Below are positions 1 through 8,177 of a stretch of 27,200 nucleotides of DNA, in pieces (position 1 is the first letter of the stretch; the number at the start of each line of letters is the position of its first letter). The position numbers and the translations under genes are program-made. Below the pieces are notes generated by a model that saw nothing but the letters and a program-made list of their open reading frames with translations, was not told the origin of the DNA and searched no databases. Origin of the DNA: Zygnema cylindricum (taxonomy: Eukaryota; Streptophyta; Zygnematophyceae; Zygnematales; Zygnemataceae); assembly GCA_037447655.1 (NCBI GenBank), contig JBBHKE010001199.1, positions 35,001 to 62,200 on the forward strand, given 5' to 3'.

Positions 1-188
1 TATTAGATTGAGATCGAACGCTTAAATCAATGTGAAACTATTACGCTTAATCAAACCTCCTACATGAGCGAAAACGCGAATTAAACCATCCACTTGGCAT
101 CGTCATGGTCTTTACCATGTACAATGCGCTAGTACAGTGCGTACCATGTACGAAAATCGTACGTGACGCCAACACTGAAATTACGATT
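1..188. other. AT-rich flank without gene
   Basis: No coding signal is seen. Bases 100-188 are rich in GTAC-centred words. The last part (CACGCC-like context followed by AACACTGAAAT) recurs at about 1204-1222, again just before the left end of a TIR element, so it is part of a dispersed repeat rather than unique sequence. Confidence 0.5.
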
Positions 189-866
189 CACCCCGAATCG
201 TAATTATAGTAAAGAAAAAATTAGAGCAAAAAAACTAAAAAAACAATTAGAGTCGTAAACGCTAATTATTGTGATATAACCTTTTCACAGAGGAAATTTA
301 TTCTACTTTATTTAAGTACTCTATACTTGCTTATGTCGGCAATAATTATCCGTGCTGTAATTATAAACACTAAAATATTTAGACATACGAAAACCGCCAG
401 CCCGTATATTTTGACGTCATTGTGACGTTAGTACTATTTGTCTCATAGATATATACTATTTGTCTCAACTCATACTGCTGTCGTTTAACTATAAATTTTT
501 CACATGTAAATTCATGTAAATGTTCACACGGGCGAGAATGTTGTCGACAGACGGAGATATGCGAACGGGTTTTTTTTCGATGGGATTTAATTTTTTTGTT
601 TAGTGCAATTTCACATGCGAGTGCGATTCTATTAAATTATTATTTGTACCTTTTTACTTATAAAATTACAATTTTGCACAGTCAGTCGTTGTCCGTACTC
701 CACATTATTTAAAACGAACCTATATTAGGATTTTTTACGCTAATTAAACTTTACCTTAAATAGTATAATGAAAAAAATCGAATCATTTACTCTATTTAAC
801 GTGATAGAGTCGAAATTTAAGGCGACCAAATTAGCGTTATTTACTCTAATTACGATTCGTTGTGTA
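189..866. mobile_element. Family A TIR element, long degenerate copy
   Basis: A 678 bp stretch is bounded by diverged inverted ends: CACCCCGAATCGTAATTA on the left and TAATTACGATTCGTTGTG on the right, followed by TA. Its interior shares family A landmarks: repeated TTAGCG/TAATTAGAGT words, a GGTACAAATAATAA-like block, and a CCGTAC..CACATTATTTAAAA block equivalent to CACACTATTTA in better copies. There is no transposase ORF, so this is a non-autonomous element. The left TA has become TT. An internal direct repeat TACTATTTGTCTCA occurs near 431 and 458. Confidence 0.55.
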
Positions 867-951
867 GTGTACGGATATTGAGAACACGACAACGTGGCGT
901 GATGTGACGAGATCGCACGCGCCACAATTAAAAGTGCGATACTGTACGTTA

Positions 952-1168
952 CACCGCCAATCGTTATTAGCGTTGTGTACGCTAATTCCGTCCCGATTTT
1001 TTTTTTTTTATTCCCCAAATAGAATTATCCACACTATTTAAAAATAACCCTAATTCCTAATTAGAATAGACGAATTCTTCGAAAATTTTCAAATTCCCAA
1101 TTAGCGTAAACCACGCTAGTTATTCGTATACGCTAAAAAAACTTCCACGCTAATAACGATTGGCGGTG
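952..1168. mobile_element. Short family A MITE with TA target duplication
   Basis: This is a 217 bp element with near-perfect terminal inverted repeats: CACCGCCAATCGTTATTAGC at the left and the complement ending CGATTGGCGGTG at the right. It is flanked by TA at 950-951 and 1169-1170. The flanks join to make a CTGTACGT-TA-CTGTACCGGTATTG context, which exists uninterrupted at 1506-1527 and 1622-1645 in neighbouring repeat units. This related empty site fixes the boundaries and the 2 bp TA duplication. TA duplication suggests a Tc1/mariner-type transposase, but the termini do not match the Stowaway consensus I know. It has no coding capacity. Confidence 0.85.
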
Positions 1169-1229
1169 TACTGTACCGGTATTGATATCACGACACATCG
1201 TACGTCACGCCAACACTGAAATAACAGTA

Positions 1230-1428
1230 CACCGTCGATCGTATTTAGCGTGTAGAAATTATTAGAGTAAAGAAAAAATTAGCGTCATTGATTCTAATTC
1301 GGTGCCAGGAGACGTGGCAAATTATGGTCCACGTTCTTAAATAGCGTCATTTATTCTATTTAAGGTTCAAGGGTCAAAATTTAGGGGCGCCGAATTAGTG
1401 TTCAACATGCTAAATACGATCGACGGTG
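1230..1428. mobile_element. Short family A MITE (199 bp)
   Basis: The ends are CACCGTCGATCGTATTTAGC on the left and an inverted GCTAAATACGATCGACGGTG on the right, flanked by TA at 1228-1229 and 1429-1430. The TIRs match perfectly over about 20 bp. The sequence outside it (AACACTGAAAT before, GTGTACGGA after) is the same as that flanking the 189-866 element. Either two elements used the same site in two repeat copies, or the MITE was amplified with its host repeat. Confidence 0.85.
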
Positions 1429-1680
1429 TAGTGTACGGAAGTTGAGAACACGACAATGTGGCGTGATGTGACGGGATCGCACGCGCAAAAATTTAAAGTT
1501 CGAAACTGTACGTTACTTCACCGGTATTGGTATCACGACATTTTGGCGTGTACGAAAATTGACAAAGCGACAAATCGACGTGATGTACGGAATGGCACGC
1601 GAAAAAATTTAGCGTACGATACTGTACGTTACTCAACCGGTATTGATAACACAACATTTTGGCGTGACGTCGATTTTGTC

Positions 1681-1889
1681 TGGACATTTATCATACCACT
1701 ACAACCAAGTGAAATACAACAAATAGAATTGTACCACGTGTCCCTTTCCTTTGTCACCAAAGACGTCAATCCTAACTCAAAACCCTCAACGGCTCTAGAT
1801 CTTACACATAAAACATCGACGGTCAATTCTCGTTGACACTAGAGACGAAGGCGACTACAATGCTTTCCCCTTTTAGAAAAAGGGCAAAG
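1681..1889. other. No gene seen
   Basis: There is no recognisable gene. CCCCTTTTAGAAAAAGGG at 1866-1883 is a short local inverted repeat. Open frames here run across the repeat array and are not convincing. Confidence 0.4.
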
Positions 1890-2351
1890 CAAAAATAGCG
1901 TAGTGAAACAATTAGCGTACTTTACGGTAAATTGTGTTTTATCGGGTGCACCATGATACTAATTTATCATGTACGCTAATTTGTAAACTGCTTTGTAAAA
2001 AATTTCGGCACATAATATGTCCACACTAAAACATGTAAATGTACGAAGTTGTTCAAATCGTACGCCGTCGCGTTTTTTTGACATCTGCGTATGCCGGAAA
2101 ATACTTACGCAATTATATATTATTATATTTTCTGTACTTTTAAATTTAAAAAGGTACGGAATAGTACAGTTCTGGCAGTCCGTACACCACACTATTTAAA
2201 AGGGAACTAAATTACATTTATGAACTGTATTGAGCGGGGTACCTCAAATAACGTGCAGAAACATTTAGCGTAATTTATTCTATTTGAGCATTTGCCCCAA
2301 AAAAAGGGGTACCCCAATTAGCGTCATGTACGCTAATAGCGATTCACGGTG
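1890..2351. mobile_element. Family A TIR element, left end degraded
   Basis: The right end is clear: GCTAATAGCGATTCACGGTG followed by TA at 2352-2353. The interior follows the same order as the full-length copies at 13818 and 26030, with a TCGTACGCCGTCGCG-like block, a TTTAAAAAGGTAC block, and CCGTACACCACACTATTTA near 2180. The expected left terminus is replaced near 1890 by AAAATAGCGTAG, so this copy is truncated or mutated there. Confidence 0.65.
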
Positions 2352-2353
2352 TA

Positions 2354-3254
2354 GTGTTGTGTATCGGTAAGCATTAACCGATAACCGATATGGACCTTTT
2401 TTCGGGTTCCCTATAATCCATATATTGGCTCGATATATCTTTATCGGTCTTATCGCCGATAAGTAGCCGATAATATCGGGTACTTATCGGCGATAACAAC
2501 GATAACGATAACTATCGACGATAAATGTACAGACCGTACAGATAAATGTACTATTCGTACGGATAAATGTACGGCATGTACACTCAGCTGTACGTCTTAT
2601 ATTCCGGACGAGCAGAAAGTACACTATTCGCCATGACGCCTGTACGGTTTTGGTACAAAACCAATACAAACGATGTACCTTTCACATCCAACGCATGGCT
2701 TTGTCCCTTTATTCCTTGGGATCCACTAAACACCTGCCACGTGTCAATCTGTCAGATTTTTTGGCATAAGCTGCCAAAAGAGCCATTCCTGGATGCCAGC
2801 GCTCACGTTGGCCGTCCGCTCGTACTTTTTCATTCCAAGTCGTCCGTTCGATTCCAGCGGCACGCAGAATATTATTTTGCGTCCGTTGTACTTTGTGTCC
2901 GCCGTCTTTTTCCCATTTCATGTTCACCAGTTTGTCTGTAAACTCCGTGCGTCACCGTGCAATTTTTTTTCCAGTTAAACGGCCAACGTTTTTTGTGTTG
3001 CGTTGCCCGTAATAAGTTTTCAGTTAATTGTTACGAAACAGAATCGTGCACGTGGCATGACACGCTATATAATGTAAATAGTATAATACAGTATTTAATA
3101 AGGTATTGTAATAGCGTACTATATATTTTTATAGTTATCATCGATATGGAATTTGTTGGTCTCGGACCAATATATCGGTACCTCTGACCGTTCGATAACC
3201 GATAACTATCAGTATCGGTGTTATCGCGATAGTTTTTTTACCGATACACAACAC
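2354..3254. mobile_element. Family C TIR element (901 bp)
   Basis: The inverted ends are GTGTTGTGTATCGGTAA on the left and TTACCGATACACAACAC on the right, flanked by TA at 2352-2353 and 3255-3256. Subterminal regions are packed with ACCGATA/TATCGG words, typical of transposase-binding arrays. A TAAATGTAC word recurs three times at about 2520-2575. There is no transposase-like ORF; short open frames have no known motif. It lies immediately against the right terminus of the family A element at 1890-2351 and shares its TA. A TA or longer target duplication cannot be told apart here. Confidence 0.8.
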
Positions 3255-3256
3255 TA

Positions 3257-3384
3257 AAAAAAACCCTAATTTCTAGTTAGAGTAAATGATTTCTTTGAAA
3301 ATTTTCAAATTCCCAATTAGCGTTGATAACGGTAATTATTCTTATACGCCAAAAAAACTTCTACGCTAATAACAGTTTGCGGTG
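3257..3384. mobile_element. Right-half remnant of a short family A MITE
   Basis: This sequence matches the right half of the 952-1168 element: ACCCTAATT, then TTCAAATTCCCAATTAGCG, then a right end CTAATAACAGTTTGCGGTG followed by TA at 3385-3386. The left half is absent, and the remnant begins at the right TA of the family C element. Loss of the left half may be linked to that insertion. Confidence 0.65.
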
Positions 3385-3399
3385 TAGCATACCGTCTTA

Positions 3400-4046
3400 C
3401 AGGCCATAGTTCAAAAGTAGGTGAAAGTAGGCCCATACAATATGCCTATTGTACTCAAAACATACAATATGCCCTTAAGACCCATATTGTATTGGTCGAA
3501 AAATGAAAAAAATGGTAACAGGGTTGAGTTGCACATCGATCGATAGAGAATTAAACGTCATGTCTAAATTTTGAAAAATATTCGGACAAAAAATAATTTT
3601 TTTGTGAGTTTGAGGTGTTTTTTATTTAAACCGTCAAGTTTGAACGATCGGACTGTCGATGATCAAAGTAACGATCTTAAGAAGATCACATGAAAAGCCC
3701 AGAACACAATTTACGATATGACAATCTGTCATATTAGCGTCTGCAATTTTGGAGGCCACACTAAATAAAGCCTCAAATTGACAAACCAAGTTGCCAGGTA
3801 TTCCGCGTTTTCTTTTTCCAGGTTTTCTTTCCCACGGAATGTCATCCTACGCCCTGTAAGCTCGATAAAAAAATTCGCCAGGTGGCGTGCGCTGTACTAT
3901 AATCATACGTCAGTTTCGTACGATCGTACAAGAGTGTCCACAACGCACACCCATACAATATGCCTACTCTACGCGAGCTTAGAGCCAAGTTTTGTGCGCC
4001 TACCAAAGGCCTACCATAAAAACGCCTACTTTTGAACTACGTTACA
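3400..4046. mobile_element. Separate TIR element, ~650 bp
   Basis: Inverted arms TAGTTCAAAAGTAGG (3407-3421) and its complement (4025-4039) bound the segment, with weaker similarity further out (ACAGGCC / TTACAGG). CCCATACAATATGCCTA occurs near both ends in direct orientation (about 3432 and 3949), and a partial copy is at 3463. I cannot fix the outer boundary or a target duplication. No credible protein is encoded. Confidence 0.6.
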
Positions 4047-4106
4047 GGCGATGGTAACTGCTGGTACCGCTAGCCGACAAGTTCACACAAGTAGGGGTTT
4101 CCCGTA

Positions 4107-4355
4107 GTGTTGGGTATCATATCGCGATAATTTCGATATTCGATACATTGAATATCGATCGAGCAAAATTCTCGATATATCGTACCGGGATCAACATAAA
4201 TTATCGTGATATATATCGCGATGCATAGTATTTTTAAAATATAATATTTTATATTTTATATAATATGTTATTTAACCGAAAAAGACAAATTTGTCAGGTA
4301 CCTGAAATTCGATATATATATCGAATATCGGCAAACGGTCCTCGATACCCAACAC
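4107..4355. mobile_element. Family C TIR element (249 bp)
   Basis: The ends are GTGTTGGGTATC and GATACCCAACAC, flanked by TA at 4105-4106 and 4356-4357. The subterminal sequence is rich in CGATAT/ATCGCGATA words, and the centre is nearly pure AT (about 4230-4280). It is a shorter relative of the 2354-3254 element. It abuts the left terminus of the next family A MITE and uses the same TA. Confidence 0.8.
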
Positions 4356-4357
4356 TA

Positions 4358-4555
4358 CACGGTGAATCGTTATTAGCCTTATGTACTCTATATCTGCACC
4401 CCAAAATTTTGACATTGATACCTTAAATATAATAAATTACACTATTTAAGGACGTGGACTATAATCTGCCACGTCTCGTGGCATTAAATTAGAATGAATG
4501 ACGCTATTTTTTCTTTACACTAATAATTTCTATATGCTAATAACGATTCAAGGTG
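4358..4555. mobile_element. Short family A MITE (198 bp)
   Basis: The ends are CACGGTGAATCGTTATTAGC and a complementary GCTAATAACGATTCAAGGTG, flanked by TA at 4356-4357 and 4556-4557. Length and TIRs match the 952 and 1230 copies. No coding capacity. Confidence 0.8.
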
Positions 4556-4557
4556 TA

Positions 4558-5040
4558 GTTTCTCGGACACTGTACGTCTAAAAGTTTGATTCTCGGAGAG
4601 CGTAGTATTTTTGTTCATCAATTTATGTTTTTCTCTCGCCTTTTATTTAATGGAAGAGATAACTTATATTTCTGTCTCACCGTAACCGTTCGTTGAATAT
4701 GACACAGTGCAATATCTAACGGTCCAAATTTATTTGTGGGCTCATAATGTGCTTAGGACAGGCGTCGATCTTGTCAGAATTGGTCGGGTGGGATTCGTAA
4801 GGGCAAGGTACGCGTCAAGATCTTGACGCGTAAAAACTATTGTACGACACTCCTGTTTTTTCTTGTCGTCCGTAGTACGGAAGCATCCTTGTCGTTGATT
4901 GGCCGGTTTGAATTTACATTACAGAAACACGAATGATAATAACAAAAATATCATATATGGATAGGTGCGCCTTTGGTGCAATGGTAACACATCATCTACC
5001 TCCGTCACAACCCGTCGGAGGAGACTGATAGCCTATTCCT
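4558..5040. other. No gene; palindrome and weak A-box-like site
   Basis: No coding region is seen. The stretch contains the perfect palindrome listed separately. TTGGTGCAATGGTAACAC at 4974-4991 resembles a tRNA A box, but no B box follows at tRNA distance. CCTCCG..CGGAGG at 5000-5024 forms a small hairpin. Confidence 0.4.
4809..4832. repeat. 24 bp perfect palindrome
   Basis: The left half TACGCGTCAAGA is followed directly by its exact complement, centred on an AGATCT core. It lies outside the TIR elements mapped here. Confidence 0.9.
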
Positions 5041-5877
5041 ACCGGAGCATTTGTAACTTTTTGCCCATTCTGATGATTTTCCCATAACTAATCAGAAAAC
5101 GGGTCTTGTTCACACCAGAATTTTGCCACGTGACTACGATTGAAGGTGTCTTATGACTCGTCACGCGCTTCGACGTCATCAAACTGAATGAATGTTCAAA
5201 GGACGACAACGGTGGTTCAAAGTTGGAAAGTTTTTCGCACGAAAACAATGAAATAGCCGTTCGGATGTCGTTTTAGCTTCGTCAGCTTTTGGGGTTACCG
5301 TTGGCCTATTTCAACGAAAGATGCAACCTTAACCCGACTTCAATATCCTTAAATAGTTAAATATTTTGAGGAAGTTCTATTGTACGGTTTTTGAGGAACT
5401 TCCGAGAACAACAAAGTCATAGCGTGTTTCCACCGGAAAAAACATCACTTTCGCAACAGACAGACGTTCGAATAATGTACGACTTTCCCAACACCGACTT
5501 TGTAGATTTCGGAAGTTCTCGGAAAACCGTACAAATGAACTTCCTCAAATATTGTCGGATATAAAAGTAGGGTAAAAGTTGCGTCTATCTGTGAAATAGG
5601 CCAACGGTAACCCGAAAAACAAGCCAACGGTAACCCGAAAAGCTGACTAAGCAAAAACAACATCCGAACGGCTATTTCGTTGTTTCCCCGCGAAAAAATA
5701 GTCAACCTAAACCCTAAATGTTTGAAAATCTGAGGGTTTGTTTTCGCGAGCGTATGACGTGTCACAAGACACCTTCAATCGGAGCTACATGCCAAAATTT
5801 TGATGTGAACAAGACCCGTTTTCCGATGACTTTTCGGAAAATCATCTGATTGGGCAAAAAATTACAAATGCTCCGGT
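5041..5877. mobile_element. 837 bp long-arm foldback
   Basis: The two halves are imperfect inverted complements along almost their whole length. Matching pairs run inward: GGAGCATTTGTAA / TTACAAATGCTCC; ACGGGTCTTGTTCACA / TGTGAACAAGACCCGT; AGCCGTTCGGATGT / ACATCCGAACGGCT; TTACCGTTGGC / GCCAACGGTAA; TTGAGGAAGTTC / GAACTTCCTCAA. The centre is near 5450. Weak inverted similarity (ATAGCCTATTCC at 5028 against GGAATAGGCTAT at 5979) suggests the original ends lie slightly outside. No target duplication was found. Open frames follow from the palindrome and resemble no known protein. Confidence 0.8.
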
Positions 5878-6196
5878 GGTAACAAACTATCAGTGCTCGG
5901 TAAGCCGTACATTATTTGAACGCCCGTTTGTTGCGGAAGTAAAAAAAAATTCGGTGGGAATAGGGGATTTTTTTTCCAGTGGGAATAGGCTATGATATAG
6001 TTTCCTAAGGGAGAAACCTTGTCGTGGGCACGATCAAAGATTTATTCCCTGACCTAAAATCATGTCTCCTATAATTATGCAGCCAACGATTGGCTAATCC
6101 TGTCTATCACAATTGTGCAGCCAATGATTGGCTGTTACAGCCAGGTGGACTGCGGGTGTCACAGCCAACACAGTTCAGTCCAGTTCGGGAGGGGTC
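5878..6196. other. No gene; short palindromic repeats
   Basis: Two copies of GCAGCCAAyGATTGGCT occur at about 6080 and 6117. The second contains AGCCAATGATTGGCT, a perfect odd palindrome. CAGCCAA words also occur near 22675 upstream of the related B-box segment, so this stretch probably belongs to the same dispersed repeat. Confidence 0.5.
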
Positions 6197-6285
6197 GACA
6201 GATGAAGACCTGGGTTCAACCCCAAAGCACGCACTTTTTAATGCATTGTTTATTTTTTGTAGATGAAGACTTGGGTTCGGGTGTA
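6197..6285 (+). repeat. tRNA-like B-box repeat segment
   Basis: GATGAAGACCTGGGTTCAACCCCAAAGCACGCAC is present here (given as landmarks GATGAAGACC, TGGGTTC, AACCCC, GCACGCAC). It recurs at 14511-14539, 18787-18815, 22706-22740 and 22791-22820. GGTTCrAAyCC is the RNA polymerase III B-box/T-arm pattern; this copy lacks one base of it. A second truncated copy follows at 6261. It may be SINE-like, but no clear A box at a normal distance is visible. Confidence 0.5.
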
Positions 6286-6371
6286 AAGGAAAAAAAAGAG
6301 CCAAAAAAAAAATAGAAAAATGAAGAAAAAAAATGAAAGATAAAAAAATAAAAAGAAAAAAAAAAAAAAAA

Positions 6372-6412
<41 letters not shown>

Positions 6413-6560
6413 AAAAAAAAAAAAAAAAGAAAAAAAAAAGAAAAGAAAAAAAAAAAACAAATAAAAAAAGAAAAAAAAAGGAAAAGAGAATAAAAAGCGG
6501 ACAGATTAAATAAGACAAATCAAATAAGAAAAAGAAAAAAAAAAAACGAAAAAAGGAGAG
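6286..6560. repeat. A-rich low-complexity tract
   Basis: This is nearly pure A with scattered G, T and C. It produces long phenylalanine-rich frames on the minus strand that are not genes. It lies just left of the LTR retrotransposon and continues, after the TTAAG duplication, into the A-rich GAGAGAAAGAAAAAAAAA at 12014-12031, so it predates the insertion. Confidence 0.9.
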
Positions 6561-6900
6561 AAGAGTTAAGTGTTAGGTTGGGTCCAGCACACGGGCCTGT
6601 GGCCTCAAGCCAATGTAGCAATAACTCAACCATACACCACAAAGGTGTCCTAGTTAGCAGGTCACAAAGGTAGATACGAGATGGGAGAGGAATAGATAGA
6701 AGGATATGATGGTAGGCAGGTTTAGAACAGCTTGTAGAATTCCATTAATAGAAATAGCAATGTACAAATGTCCAAAGGACTTTCTATCTAATAAAGCTGT
6801 AATTATCCTCCTAAATTCCTAGATTCTCTACCTCTATGAACAATGGTTCTTCTGATGATTATAATGGTTATGTGAGATGCATTTCTGATTGCCTTTGTCT

Positions 6901-6910
6901 GCTATATAGC
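6901..6910 (-). promoter_or_regulatory. LTR TATA-like motif
   Basis: GCTATATAGC is self-complementary, so the motif alone does not set direction. The upstream bZIP-type sites and the element layout point to minus. The same motif is at 11752-11761 in the active 5' LTR. Confidence 0.5.
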
Positions 6911-8043
6911 TATCTTTGCCTCTGCAAGCCTGTGTGCAATGAAATGCTAAATGATGCGTGGTCGAATGAATTGCTGCCACGTGTCTTTGTTCCACCTCTT
7001 TCAGCCGCACGCCGATTCGGTTCACTGGTACAGTAAGTGGTACGTGGAATCGTCGGTAAGATTCCGTACAGGTAGTCTGGTGACGTCACGCCGATATATC
7101 GACCCGATTCTGTAGTACAAAACGTATCGCCTGAACTCGCAAAAACCAACACTCCCACTCGAGGTCGGCGCGATACATGTGGTACGATCCACTCGATGTC
7201 CTCTCGATATTTTGAAGTCGCACTCTCCCAACTGTACTTCCGATCTGGTAAGTATTCATCTCCCACGTACACGTGTGGTGATTCCAAGTCAGGAAGATTT
7301 CTGACTTGTACAAATTTCTGTCTTTTCTGAGACATAATCCTGTGGGGACCATCTGTGGTCCTCAAAGAGTTGGCCGTATTTATTCGACCAATGGTAGCGC
7401 GTTTGGCGCTCAAAGTACTTGTGGTGCTGGCGGCCTCGTCCTCTGCAAACAATCCTGCAAAAATTGGAACGTTAATCTCGCCCGTACACCTGTACTTTTG
7501 AAATTTTGTGACCTCTGTCCGGCTGATGTCGTCGCTTAATGATTTACGTCGCGGACCAATAAGAGCGTCACAATTCGTCGTAGGAGTTACATGTACTCCT
7601 TCGCAAATCAACTCATTTCTTCGCCGTCCGATTTCAATTTTGGCGGTGCAGATTTCGTTTCGGTAATTCCCAATGTACGCCTTTGTCGCTTTGCGCCGTC
7701 GCCGCTTTTCACGAAATGTACCTGTTGTACTTCGACCTGGACCCTTGTCGTCTCTATATATGTGGAGACGCTCCTGTCCTTTAGTACGTTCCTCCTTTGG
7801 ATTTCCTTCTTTGAAATTCTTCCTAGAATTTCCTTCTAAGTCACTGTCTCCTTCTCTAATTTCTCTCAGGCTCCCATAGTCTACTGCCTGCCATTTGGAG
7901 TTCAAACTTAAGTTCTCCTTTTCTTGCGGTTCAGATCCCTGCCGAGGTCGTCCTCTCAAGATTCCCTCCTTACAACTCGCCTCATGGCTTCCTCTCCAAA
8001 CCCTAATCTGTGGAGGAATTCTCGTTTTCTTATTCCCAACCAC
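6910..8043 (-). CDS. Retrotransposon ORF3, unknown protein (377 aa)
   Basis: This is the third long sense-strand frame. It starts MVGNKKTRIPPQIRVWRG and runs through the polypurine tract to end inside the 3' LTR. The N-terminal 150 residues are basic and E/K/R-rich. The C-terminal part contains a stretch around HVYVGDEYLPDRKYSWES with a more globular composition. No Copia RNase H tail is recognisable. Together ORF1-3 total about 1450 codons, similar to an ordinary Copia polyprotein, but no pol motif survives, so the similarity in length may be coincidence. Confidence 0.4.
   Translation of the reverse strand: MVGNKKTRIPPQIRVWRGSHEASCKEGILRGRPRQGSEPQEKENLSLNSKWQAVDYGSLREIREGDSDLEGNSRKNFKEGNPKEERTKGQERLHIYRDDKGPGRSTTGTFREKRRRRKATKAYIGNYRNEICTAKIEIGRRRNELICEGVHVTPTTNCDALIGPRRKSLSDDISRTEVTKFQKYRCTGEINVPIFAGLFAEDEAASTTSTLSAKRATIGRINTANSLRTTDGPHRIMSQKRQKFVQVRNLPDLESPHVYVGDEYLPDRKYSWESATSKYREDIEWIVPHVSRRPRVGVLVFASSGDTFCTTESGRYIGVTSPDYLYGILPTIPRTTYCTSEPNRRAAERGGTKTRGSNSFDHASFSISLHTGLQRQR
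6978..7089 (-). promoter_or_regulatory. G-box and TGACGTCA sites in LTR U3
   Basis: CACGTG sits in a CCACGTGTC context (G-box/ABRE type). GTGACGTCAC at 7080-7089 contains the palindromic TGACGTCA core. Both are established plant bZIP targets and both lie upstream of the TATA motif in minus orientation. They are identical in the other LTR (11829-11834 and 11931-11940). Stress or hormone responsiveness is inference. Confidence 0.5.
7152..7160 (-). promoter_or_regulatory. Polypurine tract
   Basis: On the minus strand GAGTGGGAG directly precedes the TGTTGG start of the 3' LTR. A GTGGGAG-TGTTGG type junction is common in plant Copia elements. Its role would be to prime plus-strand DNA synthesis. 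Confidence 0.75.
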
Positions 8044-8177
8044 GGCTTCCGCTGCGGCCTTAATCTCGGAATTCCTGTTCCGGGAGAAATTCTGATATCT
8101 CCCTGATGTGTTCAGAAAAGGTACGGATCCTTTCCTCTCCTCAATTCTATGGTGGAAGGTGTTAGTGTTTCTGTTTT

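Larger units (their letters stand above)
867..1680. repeat. ~116 bp repeat units, interrupted by MITEs
   Basis: Related units contain the ordered landmarks ACACGACA, TGGCGTGATGT, GCACGCG, ACTGTACGTTACT and CCGGTATTG. The ACTGTACGTTACT landmark falls at 1505 and 1621, giving a period near 116 bp. A third unit (867-949) continues at 1171-1227 after the insertion of the 952-1168 element. The array also contains the 1230-1428 MITE. Overlapping open frames here are short and have no family resemblance. Confidence 0.75.
6571..7151 (-). repeat. 3' LTR of the retrotransposon
   Basis: It differs from the other LTR at three positions I can see: T/G near 6716, C/T near 6974 and A/G near 7051. In minus orientation the order is TGACGTCA (7081-7088), CACGTG (6978-6983), a palindromic TATA motif GCTATATAGC (6901-6910), then a plant-like 3' processing region around TCTATTAATGGAATTC (6737-6752). 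That order fits U3-R-U5 on the minus strand. Confidence 0.95.

Noticed and set aside
1456-1836. 126-residue plus-strand frame as a gene
   Set aside because: It runs through the 116 bp repeat units and shows no protein family features.
4107-4355. Assignment of family C to hAT from its TAGTGTTGGG-like ends
   Set aside because: No 8 bp target duplication is present; TA flanks fit better, though the superfamily stays open.
4973-5030. tRNA or SINE head suggested by TTGGTGCAATGGTAACAC
   Set aside because: No matching B box follows at 30-60 bp, and there is no cloverleaf.
6107-6518. Phenylalanine-rich minus-strand frames resembling a membrane protein
   Set aside because: They come from the A-rich tract at 6286-6560 and have no other protein feature.
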